64,000 bases of DNA from Guyanagaster necrorhizus (GCF_019112545.1 NW_025064882.1:1378928-1442927), one strand, 5' to 3'; counted from the first letter of the stretch, positions 22,897 through 36,414 are shown. The notes: generated by a model not told the origin, from the letters alone. Numbers and translations are program-made.

Positions 22897-24403
22897 TCAA
22901 AGCCCATGGTGGCGGTAAAAGCGCTGATTACCATTCTCCAAGAATGCAATCGCTCTGTTATAGTCTCCGCCATCGGGACCCTCGTAGCCTGGCGGTGCAT
23001 AAGACCGCGTTATTACCCCAGGCGCTGGCCTGGTGACAATTTCTATCCTTTGGGACAATAATATAGTCCCTTCCTTGTTCGACGGACTGAAACCTGGCGG
23101 TTCAAATGGAAGCAGATCCAATGAGTACTGTGTATTATGATCAGACACGAAAGCGAACATGGCGTGACACGTACACCAATGCTAAGTCTTGGGAATACGA
23201 AAGTAGGTTTCAACGAAGATTTGAGATTTAGTTCTCCTTGCAGAGACCTCGTTCCTTCAGTTGAACCTGAAATCGATGAGGGCCAAAAAACCGCCTTCCC
23301 TACGCCCTCTAGAAACAAATTATTGCTGCGCTTTGGAGTACCTTCATCGGTAGCGTTGGCGCCTGTCGCAATCGATCGGACAAGAAATAGTCGCGTTGCC
23401 TTTGGATTGGCCAGAAGGTCGAGTGCTTGTCTATCGTTGCATTCGAATTTTATCACAAGTGGGATCGGTGATCGAACTGCGTAGCTGAGCTATGGTCGGC
23501 ATGAGGATGAATCATACCCTACAAAGAAGAAGTCCCAGTACCGGTTTTGCAACGGAGAGCTATAGACACTAAGTGAGAATTCTTGGTCTCATTTGAACAA
23601 ACACGCACTGTACATTCTGCTTCGATCCTTTTGGTGTTAAATAAAACTCCAGATAGTTTGATCGGTTTTGAAGTCTGCCAACCTTCGGGATCAACATTTG
23701 GACCTGGTAGCGGCGAACCTTCTCTAAAGGCCAGCTGTCGAAGTGGCGAAGGCGGCTGGGGAAAACGCAGAGGAACGTAAGCGAAGTATGGCGAAAGCCT
23801 ACGATCACTTCAATCTCAGCAAGTTCAATTCGATGGGGACGTTGACAGACGTTTGATCAGGCCTAAACCTACCCCTCCGAAATGTCACAACGAATTTATA
23901 GTCGATATAGACAGGACTTGCTCGCTCGGAAAAATTGGGAGGTAGAAAGTATGTCCCCACGTTTGTTTTCGACTCAGTTACGGAGACTTGGGATGGCAAT
24001 GTGAGTTCGAACGGCCATGAATGTTTTCCGTTCAACTGAGTTGATGATTTGTTAGGTGGAGACCACAAATCCTGACTTAGTTGCAAGAAAACAGCTTCTT
24101 CTTGACCGACCGCCGTAGTTCCCGCGTGGATCTAACCGTGAAGGCCATCGATTCTCTCTCTCAGAAAACACTGTGACGTACCGCGATGGATATCCCCTTG
24201 AAAGTCTCAGGTTTAGCCAAATCTACTTCAACTCGACCAGAAATTGTCGCATTATCATGGAAGACAGGCGCAGAAGAGGTTATTGACCGACTTTTGACGT
24301 AGAGGAATGCCCACTTTCGGCCGTGGCGTTCTAGTGAAAACGAGTGCTCAGATGGAGCATTCGCCGGAATTGATTGGTGGCTATAACCAGAGGGATTCGA
24401 CAT
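22897..24403 (-). CDS. Arrestin-like protein, copy B of a tandem pair
   Basis: Several exons on the minus strand with the two-sandwich arrestin layout. From the ATG at 24,403 (MSNPSGYSHQSIPANAPSEH) come SFSLERHGRKWAFLYVKSRS, ATISGRVEVDLAKPETFKGI (N-domain strands), a second exon HSWPFELTLPSQVSVTESKT with PVYIDYKFVVTFRRGRFRPD, then FAYVPLRFPQPPSPLRQLAF and VDPEGWQTSKPIKLSGVLFN (C-domain). The last exons read SLQGELNLKSSLKPTFVFP and LLPFEPPGFSPSNKEGTILL, ending at 22,897. Alpha-arrestins in fungi are adaptors for ubiquitination of membrane proteins, but no PPxY motif is evident here, so that role is unproven. The copy at 25,560-27,170 has matching exons. Confidence 0.68.
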
Positions 24404-25559
24404 GGTCAAGACTACAGTTCGAGTGGGGAAAACACTGCGTTGAGAAGTTCAACACCAAGGCTGTAGTCTTTATTCTGCCTGGACTATTCCTAGATCTTCC
24501 GGCGTAACAGAAGAAAGTGCAGCACATGCTATAAAACTTGACCACATGCTCCGCGGAGAAACGTGTACTAGTTGCACAGGTCTCGTATTGGTCTTGTGAG
24601 AGGTGGTGAATACCGCACGAATGGACAATATGCATCCATTGATATCTGGAAGGATGGAGGAAACATGTGCAGTTTCTGAACAATACCAGCTTAAAAGCTG
24701 TAATCCTCTAGGTAGAGATGCAAGCAAGAGTCCATAAAGAATTACAGTACTGTGACCGTTCTCGGTGCTTCGGACTGGAGTGATTCGAAAGAGGACACCA
24801 CGTGCGCTACCTCAGCTTCATGAAATAGGCGCTTCAACCGCGTCGGAGAGCAAGTAAAGTATACGTGAATTCAATCAGGTTCTTCCGGTTCGAGAAACTT
24901 GCACTCGTAACCTGCGGCAGCTCTACATAGTATAGTATTTCCCTGCATAAGCTTGAACACTTATCTAATGAGAGCCGCTCTAGATTTGATGTAACGTTAC
25001 GCGCATTTTTACACTAAGTGAGCTCGCCAGCGGTCCAGGACTCGGGATGGACACGTGTTTGGCGATCTTCACAAGGGTCCGGACTCGGACGGCAGGCGAG
25101 AGCTTTCTTTTTGGAGAAGGTTTGCTGTGTACATTCGCGCAAAACCATTCACCGCTGACTTACAACAGTATGGTTCTGGCCATCTGCATATGCGTACTGT
25201 GAGTATATCCTGACTTTTAGAATATTTCCATGTGAGCTGTTGCCGTTGTCACCGACCGGCATTTAGTTTTTCCACAATTGGCCATGGCCACAAGCAAGCT
25301 AGGGAGTAAGCTGTCTCCTCTTCTCGTGAAAGGAAACGCATCTTGAAGAATAGATAGCATGAGGATCTGTCCCTGATCGAAACGCGTTTTGGCTAGGAAA
25401 ATAGTTGCAAAGCTACAAGATCATATACGTAGTAATAAAGTAGGAACGCGAATTGTCGCAACGTACATAGTTCAACATGTGGATAAAAGTGTGATGCATG
25501 CATCAGCACTTACGTCGGCCAGCGACCCACCTGTGAAATCATAAGGATTGTCATAACGC
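24404..25559. other. Intergenic region between the two arrestin-like genes
   Basis: About 1.15 kb. It contains the promoter of copy B and the 3' flank of copy A. A short minus-strand frame at 24,381-24,683 and scattered small frames show no family signal. Confidence 0.45.
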
Positions 25560-27170
25560 CTAGCCGATGACGGTGGTAGTGAGGGTCATCTGGCGCATGA
25601 CTGAGAAGGTGTCGTTCATTTGGCGTGATATGGGGCCATAAGCGGGAGGAGAATAAGCCAGGGGGCGCGGGCCCTTCGCATGCATAGTCATGATGCTAAC
25701 AGAATCCATGACAAGTGGCTCAGGTTTGAGATGTGTAAATCCAGCTACGTCAAATGGATTGAGTACAATATGGTACTTTGAAGCAATGTATCAGCGCCGA
25801 CCTTTCGAAGACAGCATAGAGACTCACAGATATGCAGAAGTGTCCCACATCGGACGACGCCTTTAAATCTTTCGCTAGTCGGATCTCTCCTTCTAGACAG
25901 CGCCGGTGGGAGGTGCTGCCGGCGGTAGACCACCATACAGCGATGCCGACATCTTCAAACTGCTCTTTCTGCTTGCTTGACAAACCCTTAGAAGAGTATC
26001 TCACTTGTCTTCGAAGGGAAACAGCTATGGAACTGGGGGCCGAAAGTGCATCGAGAGCAGACTCATCAGATCCTTCCAATCTCATCATACAGGGTATCAC
26101 ACTGCCGCGAGTATAAGATAACTACAATCGCAAAGTCATTAGGGTTAGCGCCATATCAAACAGAGGATATACTGTAATACTTACGGGTTTGGAGAAAGAG
26201 ATCTGAAGTTGAAATGTGAGCTATATGTCAGTGTGAAGGCACATATAAGGTACTTACTGTGCATTCAATTTGAACTGGACGCGTTTTGAACATGATACCT
26301 CGAATTACAACCGGGTCGTGGGTTCTCCACCCCTCAGGGTCAACGTCAGGACCCATGAGAGGTAGGTTTTCGGAGTACGATGCTTGCCGGAGAACGGACG
26401 GAGCATCTGGTCGTGAACTTGGGACATATCCGAAAGCTGTCTTAATACTATCACCATGGAGCATAAGCACAATAACATCAATAAGTTGTCGTGACTTACT
26501 GGCTATCCGAACGCATCTTGCCTCGAGATATCGTGATTATGAGATCATACTGTACCGTGGCGGGCGTATGGCGTTCGAGAAATGTTTCAGGTAAACGAAA
26601 GGTCTTTGGCTCCCGAACCGTCAAAGAAACTGTCCGAGGAAGGACAATAGAGAAGGGGAATGTATGCCGACCACAGAGCTTATTGTTTTCGGACGCCGGT
26701 GAGGGCGAGCGACTGTTTCCGTTCTTCGTCCAGACTGGAATGGTAATGTTCAGAAAGGAACACACGTCGTCCATTCCAGCACCGGTTATAACCCGACCTG
26801 TCACCTTGAAGATGGCTCCTCAGTAAATATGCAGACATCGATCAGAAAACTCTGCGCGTACCGTTGCATTGACAGCTTGTATGGAATCTCCACGCTCGAC
26901 CTCAAGTTCAACTACGCCATTTATAGTTTCTTTTTCATAGAAAGTTGGCAATGACTTTGCAGATTTAGCGCTGCTAAACACCTTTAGAGTCGCCCAAGGC
27001 TTGTCTTTGTTGCTCATTATCTGAAAGACATGTTCTGTCGGTTCGCGAGGCGTAAGTCGACCACCGGCCGGAGTATTATGGCGAGAATAAGGAGGGAGAT
27101 CGGTGTTGGGTGCAGGTACCGGACCTGACCTGGAATACCTTCGATATCGTGGAGGGGACGTAGCGTCCAT
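25560..27170 (-). CDS. Arrestin-like protein, copy A of a tandem pair
   Basis: Starts at the ATG at 27,170 (MDATSPPRYRRYSRSGPVPA). Exons in order: EHVFQIMSNKDKPWATLKVF and ETINGVVELEVERGDSIQAV; GRVITGAGMDDVCSFLNITI; HTFPFSIVLPRTVSLTVREP with TVQYDLIITISRGKMRSDSQ; IKTAFGYVPSSRPDAPSVLR with VDPEGWRTHDPVVIRGIMF; SSIAVSLRRQVRYSSKG and RRCLEGEIRLAKDLKASSDV; and a tail SPPAYGPISRQMND ending at 25,560. The tail has a Pro-rich YSPPAYGP segment, which resembles but does not match the PPxY motif that binds Nedd4-type ligases. The exon pattern and motifs match copy B on the same strand, so the two are a tandem duplication. Confidence 0.72.
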
Positions 27171-28126
27171 AAAGAGCGCGCGGGGGGGGTTTGAAAACTT
27201 TGCACATGATATATATACCTTCGGGATTCTAACAGATACAAGGCAGTGACCGGATTGGGACAAAGGCTAATTGTCGACAGTATGTAAGGCCCCGCCAAAA
27301 GACGACGGTCCAGAAAATCGGGAACAACGAAACTTTTTAGGAACAACATACTTTTGGATGCTGCTTTCAACTTGCTAAATGCATCCATTCCAAGTCACGT
27401 GCAGCATCACCTTAGAGAACAATACGTTGAATTCATCCACAACAATAAGGGGGATAAACCGAGTGCATCAAGGGTTGGACACACCGCGAAGAGACGCGAC
27501 AATAAGACATACGTATGAGAATCGCCCTCCTTCCGCGAGCTTACGCTGAAGTTATCCAGCCGAAGACAATAGAGCTGCTATCATTAGAATGGCAAGCGGC
27601 CTAGTAAGTAGTACACATCTGATTTCTGCATCATTTAAAAAAGCTTTTCCTTTCGACCGGCCGACCGGTCACTGATGTAGTGAATTGGCTGAGAATCATT
27701 CAAGCTTCATAATGACAATGCTGTCGGTGTTCGTATCGTAACCTTGTCGTCAAGAGAGTTGTCGTGGTCACCATCGTAAGTACAGAAAGTCCCAGGTCGG
27801 TGTTCCAAAAATCCCCGATAACAACTGGTGGATCAACGTCTTTTCTCATGCGCATTTCACAAATGTTTCATTCCCTGCTTTTGCATTTGAGCTACCGTCG
27901 AGAGATGTAGGTACATTCCACTCGTAGGAAAACCTGGCCGGAAAAATAGTGTACTTAGTCGATATAGATGATAAATCCGGAGTCTTTAATTTTTGGCTGT
28001 TCTTTTCTGAAGATAAGGTAGGTCGTGCCGGCTATCGTGTTGCAATGTACACTGAGAATCGGCCCGTAATCCGAAGCACAGTGTCACGTTACGCATGACA
28101 CGGCTGTCTCTTCACGGTTGACCATC
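27171..28126. other. Intergenic region, divergent promoters of arrestin-like copy A and ISWI
   Basis: About 950 bases. No gene is supported. A direct or inverted repeat of the type gaccggccgaccggtc occurs at about 27,655-27,670. It is flanked by the start codons of two divergent genes. Confidence 0.45.
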
Positions 28127-31100
28127 ATGAGTGTACGTCAATGCTCCTTCGTGCTGTGTTCTTTATTCTAATTCCAACGACAGACATTTACCACAGAGCC
28201 ACCCATAGAGGACGACATTCTTAGTGATGTTGTTCCCAGCAACATCGTCTCCCGCCAGGTACGACGGACAATAGGCTTATGGGGACGCTTTTAACACTAG
28301 CGACAGGCTAGTCACGGTCCGAGCGGAGAGAGCGAATTTGAAGAAGATGAGCTAGCCAGTGAACCTGATCCCGTCGAAGTGCGTGACATGCAGTGGTGAC
28401 GCGATACCGCCAATTGATGTTTTTGTTCGAAGGACCCGTTGCCCAAACGCAGAGGCCGATCCGCCCTCGACCGAGAAGAAAGGAGGCAACGGAGACTAGA
28501 CGCAGAAGACAAACTGCAAGCCCAGCGCCAGGAAATGGATAAGGCTAAGGTGCGTGGCCTCAGTGATCATCGCGATACGCACAATTGAAGCACGTCGTCT
28601 AGCAAGCCGATTCGATAAAACGGTACTCTTACCTTCTGGGGCAAACGGACCTGTTCAAACATTTTGTGGATATCAAGGCAGGCTGTTTCCCTCCGGCTTA
28701 GAAACATTACTCATGATTTTCTCAGAAAGCGCGCGATCCAGAATATGCTGCTATGTTGGATGCGCAGCCTAAACCGAAAGGACGCGGACGAAAGAAAGCA
28801 GCGTACGTCTCGTAACATTACAACCTGACTTTAACATATACTAGCCTAGGAACAACAACACGCGGCACCGTCGGTCGGAGAAAGAGGAAGATGAAGAGTT
28901 GCTGAAAGATGGGGAGGCTGCCGTTGATGGGAACGATCAACCTTTCGTTTTCGAGGAATCTCCAAGCTGTACGCTTCTTTGCCATGTTGCTAAAGGGTGC
29001 TAACCCTTCTACAGTCATAACGGGGACAATGCGCGCGTACCAGCTCCAGGGTCTTAATTGGATGGTCTCATTGCATCATAACGGTCTCAATGGTATTCTT
29101 GCAGACGAAATGGTAGGTTTATTTCCCAGCATTCCTTTATATCTCACATCTTGCTCCCAGGGCCTCGGCAAAACCCTCCAGACCATTTCCTTTCTCTCAT
29201 ACCTCAAACATTACTGTGGCATCGCTGGCCCCCATCTCATCGTCGTCCCGAAGTCCACGCTACAGAATTGGTGCCGCGAATTCGAAAAGTGGTCACCCGA
29301 CTTCAATGTGGCTGTTCTGACTGGTTCAAAAGAAGAACGCACGGATATCATCGCCGAGCGTCTAATACCTCAGGATTTTGAGGTCTGCATTACATCATAT
29401 GAAATATGTCTCATCGAGAGATCTGCTTTCAAAAAGTTCTCGTTCGAGTATATTATTATCGACGAGGCTCATAGGATTAAGAACGTGGACTCCATTCTGT
29501 CACAGATTGTGCGCTCTTTCATGTCTCGTGGACGACTCCTAATAACAGGGACGCCGTTACAAAACAATCTGAAAGAGTTGTTTGCGTTGCTGAACTTCAT
29601 TTGCCCGGAAATCTTTGTCAACTACGCTGACTTAGACAGTTTCCTGCACAAGGATGCCATTGGGACGGAAGCAGAAGCAGAGAAGAGCAAAAAGGTGGTG
29701 GAAGCACTGCACAAGATTTTACGACCGTTCTTGCTAAGGCGAGTGAAAGCTGACGTAGAGAAAAGTCTTCTTCCGAGTGCGTTAAGAAGTATTTGTATCT
29801 TTTGACAAAACTGATTTCCCTTCAGAGAAAGAAATCAATATCTACGTCGGTCTTACGGACATGCAAAGAAAGTGGTATAGATCCGTGCTGGAGAAAGATA
29901 TAGATGCTGTAAACGGTAATATCATGAAGTCACTGCACACGTATTACAAGCTAAGTTTCCTCACAGGGTTGACTGGTAAGAAGGAGGGGAAAACTCGGCT
30001 CATGAATATGGTGATGCAGGTTGGCATCCCCATTTCTTTATCTCGCTCTCGCCCTCATGCAGTTTTGTTCAGTTGCGTAAAGTAACGTGTCATCCATACC
30101 TATTCGATGGCGCTGTAAGTTCTCACGTACAAGATTAAGGGGTGACTGACCAGATTTTACAGGAACCTGGACCGCCTTACACGACTGACGAGCACCTGAT
30201 CGATAATTGTGGCAAGATGATCATCCTGGACAAGCTTCTCAAGTCCATGAAAGCCCAAGGCTCGCGGGTACTAATTTTCACTCAGATGAGTCGTATCCTT
30301 GACATTCTGGAAGATTATTGTCACTTCCGACAGTATAGTTCGTACTACTTAGGCCCCTTGCACGATGATGTTGACTGTCAGTTTTAGATTACTGTCGAAT
30401 CGACGGAGGGACTGCCCACGAAGATCGTATTGCCGCTATTGACGAATACAACAAACCAGGCAGTGACAAGTTTTTGTTTTTGCTTACGACTCGTGCTGGG
30501 GGTCTCGGTATCAATTTGACTACAGCAGACATTGTTGTCCTGTACGACAGTGACTGGTATAACTCTAAATGCTTTCCTACCTTTTCGTACTTCTCAAAAA
30601 CTGCTTTAGGAACCCTCAGGCAGATCTCCAAGCCATGGATCGTGCTCATCGGATCGGTCAAACGAAACAGGTGTATGTCTTCCGTTTAATTACGGAAGGT
30701 AGCGTGGAAGAAAGAATGCTAGAGCGTGCAGCGCAAAAGCTGCGTTTGGATCAGCTTGTCATCCAGCAAGGTCGAACACAGCAAACAAAACGTATGTTTC
30801 TGCACTTGAGTTTCCTTTCTCGTTTAACATTTAATTTTCAGCCGCTAACAAGGATGAATTGTTGGAAATGATTACTCACGGTGCTGAGAAGATCATCAAT
30901 TCAACGGCGGATGAGTAAGCCCATATGTTTTGCGACTTAACGACTGTTCATTTTTCATCATCAGACTACTGATTAATGAAGACATCGATGCCATTATACA
31001 GCGCGGAGAAGAGCGGACAGTTGAGCTGAACAGCAGATACGAAGGTCTTAATTTCGAAGATCTGAGCAACTTCAAGTCCGAAGCGTCTGTCCAGCAATGG

Positions 31101-32523
31101 GAAGGTGAAGATTTCAGGAGCGGAGTGAGTATTTAAAAAGGGTAATAGGTTGGCTCGAACCTAATATCCACGATAACAGCGGAAAAGCTTGGGAATGAGC
31201 TTGCTGTCGTTGTCGAAACGGGAGCGCAAGTCAAACTATTCTGTGGACAATTATTTCAAGGATACGCTACGCGCTGGACCTTCTAAACCAGAAAAGGCTG
31301 CCAAAATTCCTCGTGCACCCAAGCAGATTGCAATGTTTGTTTATAGTCTCCCGGATGCGAAGTTTTGTTGACTTGTTGATCCAGCCAAGACTTCCAGTTC
31401 TTCCCTCCCCAATTGGCTGCACTGCAGGACCGCGAACTTGCCGTGCACAAGGTTCGTACATTATGGCTTTGGTTAATTTCCTTATGAATAAATAAACAGA
31501 GGATTAATGGTATATCCGCCACCCCTCGTGAAACCCAAGGTCCCGATGATACCCCAGAAAAGTTGGAGGAAGAGAGACTTGCAGCTCAACATCTGATAGA
31601 GACAGGTATGTACTTCTGCTGCGCAAGAAAGACAGGTTTTTGATGGAAGGTGACATAGCTGAACCTCTCACCGAAGCTGAGATAGCTTTGAAGGACTCAT
31701 ACATAGACCAAGGTTTCCCTGACTGGAGTCGACGTGATTTCCAACAGTTCGTAAAGGGTTTGGAGACCTACGGATGGTAACTATTCACTTGTTGTCTGCA
31801 GCAGCTCCTAATGCAACGAATTATCAGGGATGCAGATTGGGAAGAATATGCATCTGATATTCAAGACAAGACTGCGGCAGAAGTGAAGAAGTACTTCCAG
31901 GTTTTCCAGAAGAAGTGGAAAATGCTCGCAGGTACTCATCTAAATGTGTTGTTACTGGTTTCAAGCCGACCTTTATGCAGAGTACCCAAGAATTCAAGTG
32001 CGCATTATAGAAGGCGAAGCTAAGCGAAACAAACGCGACATGCATACCTATCTACTCCAGCACAAGATACAATCAGTGAAGTACCCTATGCATGAATTAG
32101 AACTCAACTACCCTACGACGAAAGGGAAAGTTTATACCGAAGAAGAAGATCGATATCTATTACTTCGGTTACATCACTATGGCTTACAGACGGACGACGT
32201 GTACGACAAGATCAAGAGGGATATCATGGAGAGCCCCCTCTTCCGCTTTGATTGGTTCTTCAAGAGTCGGTCGCCTCAGGAGCTGCAGAGGAGATGCAAC
32301 ACACTGTTGGGCATGATCGAGAAAGAGGCTGAGACGACTATGCCTCACTTGGTCACGTCGTCTTCGAAGGGCAAGGTTCGTGTCTTTCTTCTGTCTGTTG
32401 ACAATTCTAAACGGTTGTCTTTAGAAGCGCACTAACGAGGAGGTGTCAGTTTCCAAGTCCAAGAAGTCGGTGTCAGCCAAGATCAAAGTAGAGGAGAGGC
32501 CTGCGAAGAAAAAGAAGACGTAG
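28127..32523 (+). CDS. ISWI-family chromatin remodelling ATPase
   Basis: A DNA-dependent ATPase that slides and spaces nucleosomes. The first exon is only six bases (ATG AGT). More than 15 exons follow. The N-terminus is acidic ([17 protein letters not shown]) and contains [20 protein letters not shown]. The SNF2 core has [32 protein letters not shown] (motif I), [11 protein letters not shown] (motif II), [11 protein letters not shown] (motif III), and in the second lobe [28 protein letters not shown] and [15 protein letters not shown] (motif VI). The C-terminal part shows [11 protein letters not shown], then the HAND, SANT ([21 protein letters not shown]) and SLIDE ([20 protein letters not shown]) domains and a Lys-rich end. 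All key motifs look intact, so it should be active. The gene is comparable to yeast Isw1/Isw2; the exact paralogue is not resolved. Confidence 0.92.
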
Positions 32524-32689
32524 GCTATCGACGGCTAGTTACTGCTGTATAGATTAGTATTGTAATTTATTCTTTAGATAGAGATCATTGAATTTCTGCG
32601 GAACCCGTGAAACTGATGGATGAGAGTACCCTGTTATAGACGACTGCCAAGTGATAGTAATCAAGAGTCCGTCTTGCACTTCAGTTACC

Positions 32690-33930
32690 ATGTCCTACCA
32701 GCAAAATGGAACTCCTTACCAAGGCGTACCTCAGGATGTTGTCTCTGGCGAGCAGTATCGATACGCATTGACCAATTTTGTACGAAAATCTACTTCCGCC
32801 GGAAATACAGCGCACTCATCGGAACCAAGCGAATTGCTCACGAAAAAGTAGAGCAACAGCGGGCTCAGCTGGAAGAACAGGAGCAACAAGTAGCTCTGCT
32901 TCGTGCACGGATAGCACTACTTGAAGGAGGATTCAATGTTGATCAAACTGGAAAGGGAGGAAATTCTGTCGATGATTTCTCTATCAAAGTACGCCTGATC
33001 CTGTCTGCTGGTCTTTCTACCGACTCGGCAGTAGAATGCAGCTTCGCAATTGGACAAACTCATCAATCGATGGGCATCGGAAATCGTACGAAGTCCACCG
33101 GCCTCGTTCGATGTTATATGTGGCGCAGTTCTCAGTGATGTGCCGAATGGGCCCGATGTCGCTGCCCAGATAAAAGGGACGTCCATGCAGGTGCAGTACC
33201 TGCTGCGTCATGCAATGTCGGAGACGATATCTGAGGGTATAATCAATTGTCTCATGGTGACCAACTCAAGCGACGCCAATATACAGCTAGCACGGATTCA
33301 TGAACATCTGTTTGCTCGTACGGCCTTGATCAATTCTGGGACTACTATTATTTAATGATTTATAGGTGACCCAACCGTTGCTTGTGTTTGGCGACGACAG
33401 ACATTTTCTGCGGCAGTCGAATCATGTACTCCTGATATGTCCCTCAGTATCTTGGATGAGCAAGTCCCGAAGCTAATGAGGGTCTTGGGAGGTGTCCTGC
33501 CCGCCGCAGGAGGTACTTCTATTCTTGAATCCGCATACGATTTTTCCCGGATGCTGCACGGATCCAACACATCGTCGGGCGACGCGTTCTATCGCGCCTT
33601 TGTCCCAGAACTAGGAAGCACGCTTTATCCACGGCAGATTGAGCTCGTGAAAAGATGTTTGAAAAGTGAAAGAGGGGACATAGACAAGGTTGGTGCCACA
33701 ATATTTCCGGGCTTGGTGAAAGTCACCAAGGGACCAGGCGATGAGCCTTCGACAGAAACTTTACAGGTGAGAATAGTACCAGTCGAAGCACCTGATGTTA
33801 ACTAATTATTCCTATATAGACTGTCGTGAGGAGAGCACAAGTCATCTGCGAATGTGCCATGAACGGCACAGCTACATTATCATCACATCAGCCAGGCCGA
33901 ACGAGTTCACCCCAAATAGCGAACGTCTAA
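32690..33930 (+). CDS. Conserved Agaricomycete protein of unknown function
   Basis: Exons join from the ATG at 32,690 (MSYQQNGTPYQGVPQDVVSG) through an intron with donor after GE(H) to ALIGTKRIAHEKVEQQRAQL, a coiled coil (EEQEQQVALLRARIALLEGG), then LINRWASEIVRSPPASFDVI, AMSETISEGIINCLMVTNSS, IQLARIHEHLFA, TVACVWRRQTFSAAVESCTP, AYDFSRMLHGSNTSSGDAFY and RRAQVICECAMNG, stopping at 33,930. The central part is helical and the protein is soluble. I recognise it only as a conserved protein of mushroom-forming fungi. It converges with MIC60. Confidence 0.7.
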
Positions 33931-33985
33931 TGATCTACGTCCCAACTATTTCCATTGTGTTGCAATTACACAAGTAACAGTGATG

Positions 33986-36217
33986 CTAACGTAGCCTGAG
34001 TTTGTACCACCTGTAATAATCCGGTTCAGAAGATTCACCCCAGACAAAAGAAGCATCATATACCTCCAACGCTTGTTGCACCTCTAGGCGTCTCCGCGCA
34101 GCTTCCAACCAATCAGACAGCAGAACATGAGCAGTGCCTTTGAGCTGGTTGAGCTCTCGCGTAGCACTATCGAGGTCCTTTTCGTTCAAATAGTACTCAG
34201 CCCTCGCCAAAACACTTAGGACATCGTTACCGGGAACCAAGCCATGCCTCTTGAACCGGAAGCTCGACAAGAAGTGACTGGCAAGATGCGAAAACAATCC
34301 AGCATCTTGGTCAGGCACCAGTGCAACATTAGACACCTTGGGAGCTACAGATGTCGTGAACCACGACGCGAGGTCAGCAAATGGCTCAACGCCAACGTCA
34401 GGGACTTCTGTTGATTCAAGAGTGTCAAGAGCAACAGAGGTAACTGGATCTTCGCGGGCGGTAGTGACGTGCCGGAGGATCCGGAGCTCCTCTCGGAACG
34501 GTTTTCGTACAGAAGATGAGAGTGCTGATGATGACAGCGCACGCACTGCAGTCCAAAGAGCGTGTATCCGAATGTTCTCGTCTAAATAAACTGAATTATC
34601 CAGTGCAATGCGCTCCAAACGCTTGAGTTGCGTGGACAGTTCGTCGAGTTTAGCAAGGCGTCCGCCACGCTCCTGTTCGACTCGGACTTTAATTTCACGA
34701 ATCCACCGACGTTGGAGCTCAATTCCTTGGGCAATAACTTCTTCCTTGAGTCTACCGATATTAAGTTAGCCCGTCGCTAAGGTCAAAAATTGATTTCACC
34801 TCTCGTTGATAATTTCGAGATGGGTCTTGAGCTCATTGTCTAATTTCTCCCGGTAAGCGCGCGTAAGTTCAACCTGGTGCTGGTCGAAGACCTTCCGGAA
34901 CTCATCCTCTTGAGTATCAAGCTTGTCCTGAGCTTCCATCTCCAACTCGATCATTTTGATTGTATACTCCCTAGTCTGTTCGTCCATCTTTGCCTGCAGT
35001 CCGTTCCGTTCTTCGTCCTTCACAGTCTCTATCCGCTCCACAAGTGAAGACAAGTCGACCTTGGCAGCTTCTAGCACAGGTGTAATCTGAGATGCAGCAT
35101 TGGGGTTGGACTTGAGATATGAAGCCAGGTCATCGATGGTACAGGCCAGGTGCTTGACGATGGGGTCGGATACATCGGCAATTGATGGCGCGATGAGGGG
35201 AAGTGCAGCGGGAGGTTCAGGAGGAGGTGCCTCTTTCGTAGGAGGCGGTGTAGGACGTTGAAAGCCGGGAGGTGGTTCGAATCCAACTGGTAAGGGTTCG
35301 GTGTACACGTTATCAACGACCTTTTCAGGGGTCGGGATGGCTGGTGGTTGTTCTGGGGTTGTTTCTAGGGCTTTCGCTGTATCGACGGGAACAGAGGTGG
35401 CAGAGGCTGCAGAGGGCGGTATCTTGCCCGCCAACGCATCTTCAGCCTGGTGAACGAGCTGAAGGAGTTCATCAGCGATCTGTTGCTCCTGGTGCTTGGC
35501 CAAAGCATCCTGTTTTCCCGTGATTTTTTCTTCTGCTTTCTGTACATCCGATTTAATGTTCGACGCAACAGCCTTGGCCCGCTCCTTCGACGATTCGTAA
35601 GTCTTGACAGCCGCCTCCCGCGCTTCACCAGCCTTCTGTTCAGCTATATGCTTCGCGTTTTCAATGGCGCTAGGTGCACCGTTGATTGAATCGGTAACGA
35701 AACGCTGAACGGAAATGATGGCATCCTTGGTATATTCTATTGCCGTTGCGACCGTGAGGGTGTCCCAATGATGAGTTTCGGCATATTCAAGCATGGATTG
35801 ACCAAGAGGGACATGGTCATTGAAGAAGTTATAATATGTCTGGTTGTTGAAAGAGGCGAAGGTGCTGCCAACGTAAAAGGTGCCGGTCAGCGTCGCCGTT
35901 GCCCAGAAAATCCGCCTAAAAATCCGAGGTTTCTTTTTCGGTGTTGCCGTAGAGGCTTCAGAGGCCTCTGTCGCAAGACGCTAATTGTAACACAAATCAG
36001 CATGGTTGTCCTGGAGCATTCAAACGGAGCATATAGGTTGTCTGACACGTCGACAACGTTGTGCGGCCCTATTCTACTGCCCTCATTGACCCAACGGCAT
36101 CCAACCAATATAATGGCGTACTGAGAGCAAGGATGGACTCACCCTCCTGGACACTCGCACAACTCCTCGACCAGCGGTCGACGATATGGACCTAGAAGCA
36201 AGTCTGACACGATGCAT
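33986..36217 (-). CDS. MIC60: MICOS complex subunit MIC60 (mitofilin)
   Basis: An inner mitochondrial membrane protein that builds crista junctions. The first exon encodes a classic targeting peptide rich in Arg, Ser and hydrophobic residues (MHRVRLASRSISSTAGRG), ending at a GT after VSRR. The next exon has a basic linker (TPKKKPRIFRRIF) and one membrane helix (WATATLTGTFYVGSTFASF). A long helical region follows (ENAKHIAEQKAGEAREAAVK), then Pro-rich linker, and coiled coil (KLDNELKTHLEIINER). The C-terminal mitofilin domain is seen in RIALDNSVYLDENIRIHALW and LSVLARAEYYLNEKDLDSA, DWLEAARRRLEVQQALEVYD. The length (about 660 residues) and order match fungal MIC60. Confidence 0.88.
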
Positions 36218-36414
36218 GCCGTGCACAAGCAATCTCCGGCCCTGGAGTGTAGAGGACAGTAAGCGGAGAATATGCAACGTTGGCGTTCAGGACCGTGAAC
36301 GGAAACTTTCCGATTTGGTCCGGAAGTACGCTGCTCATGTAAGCCGTGTCGGTAGCGGACGCCCGGCGCATTCTTCACGGTATTCATGTATGTACGTATA
36401 GGTACTCTGAGACT

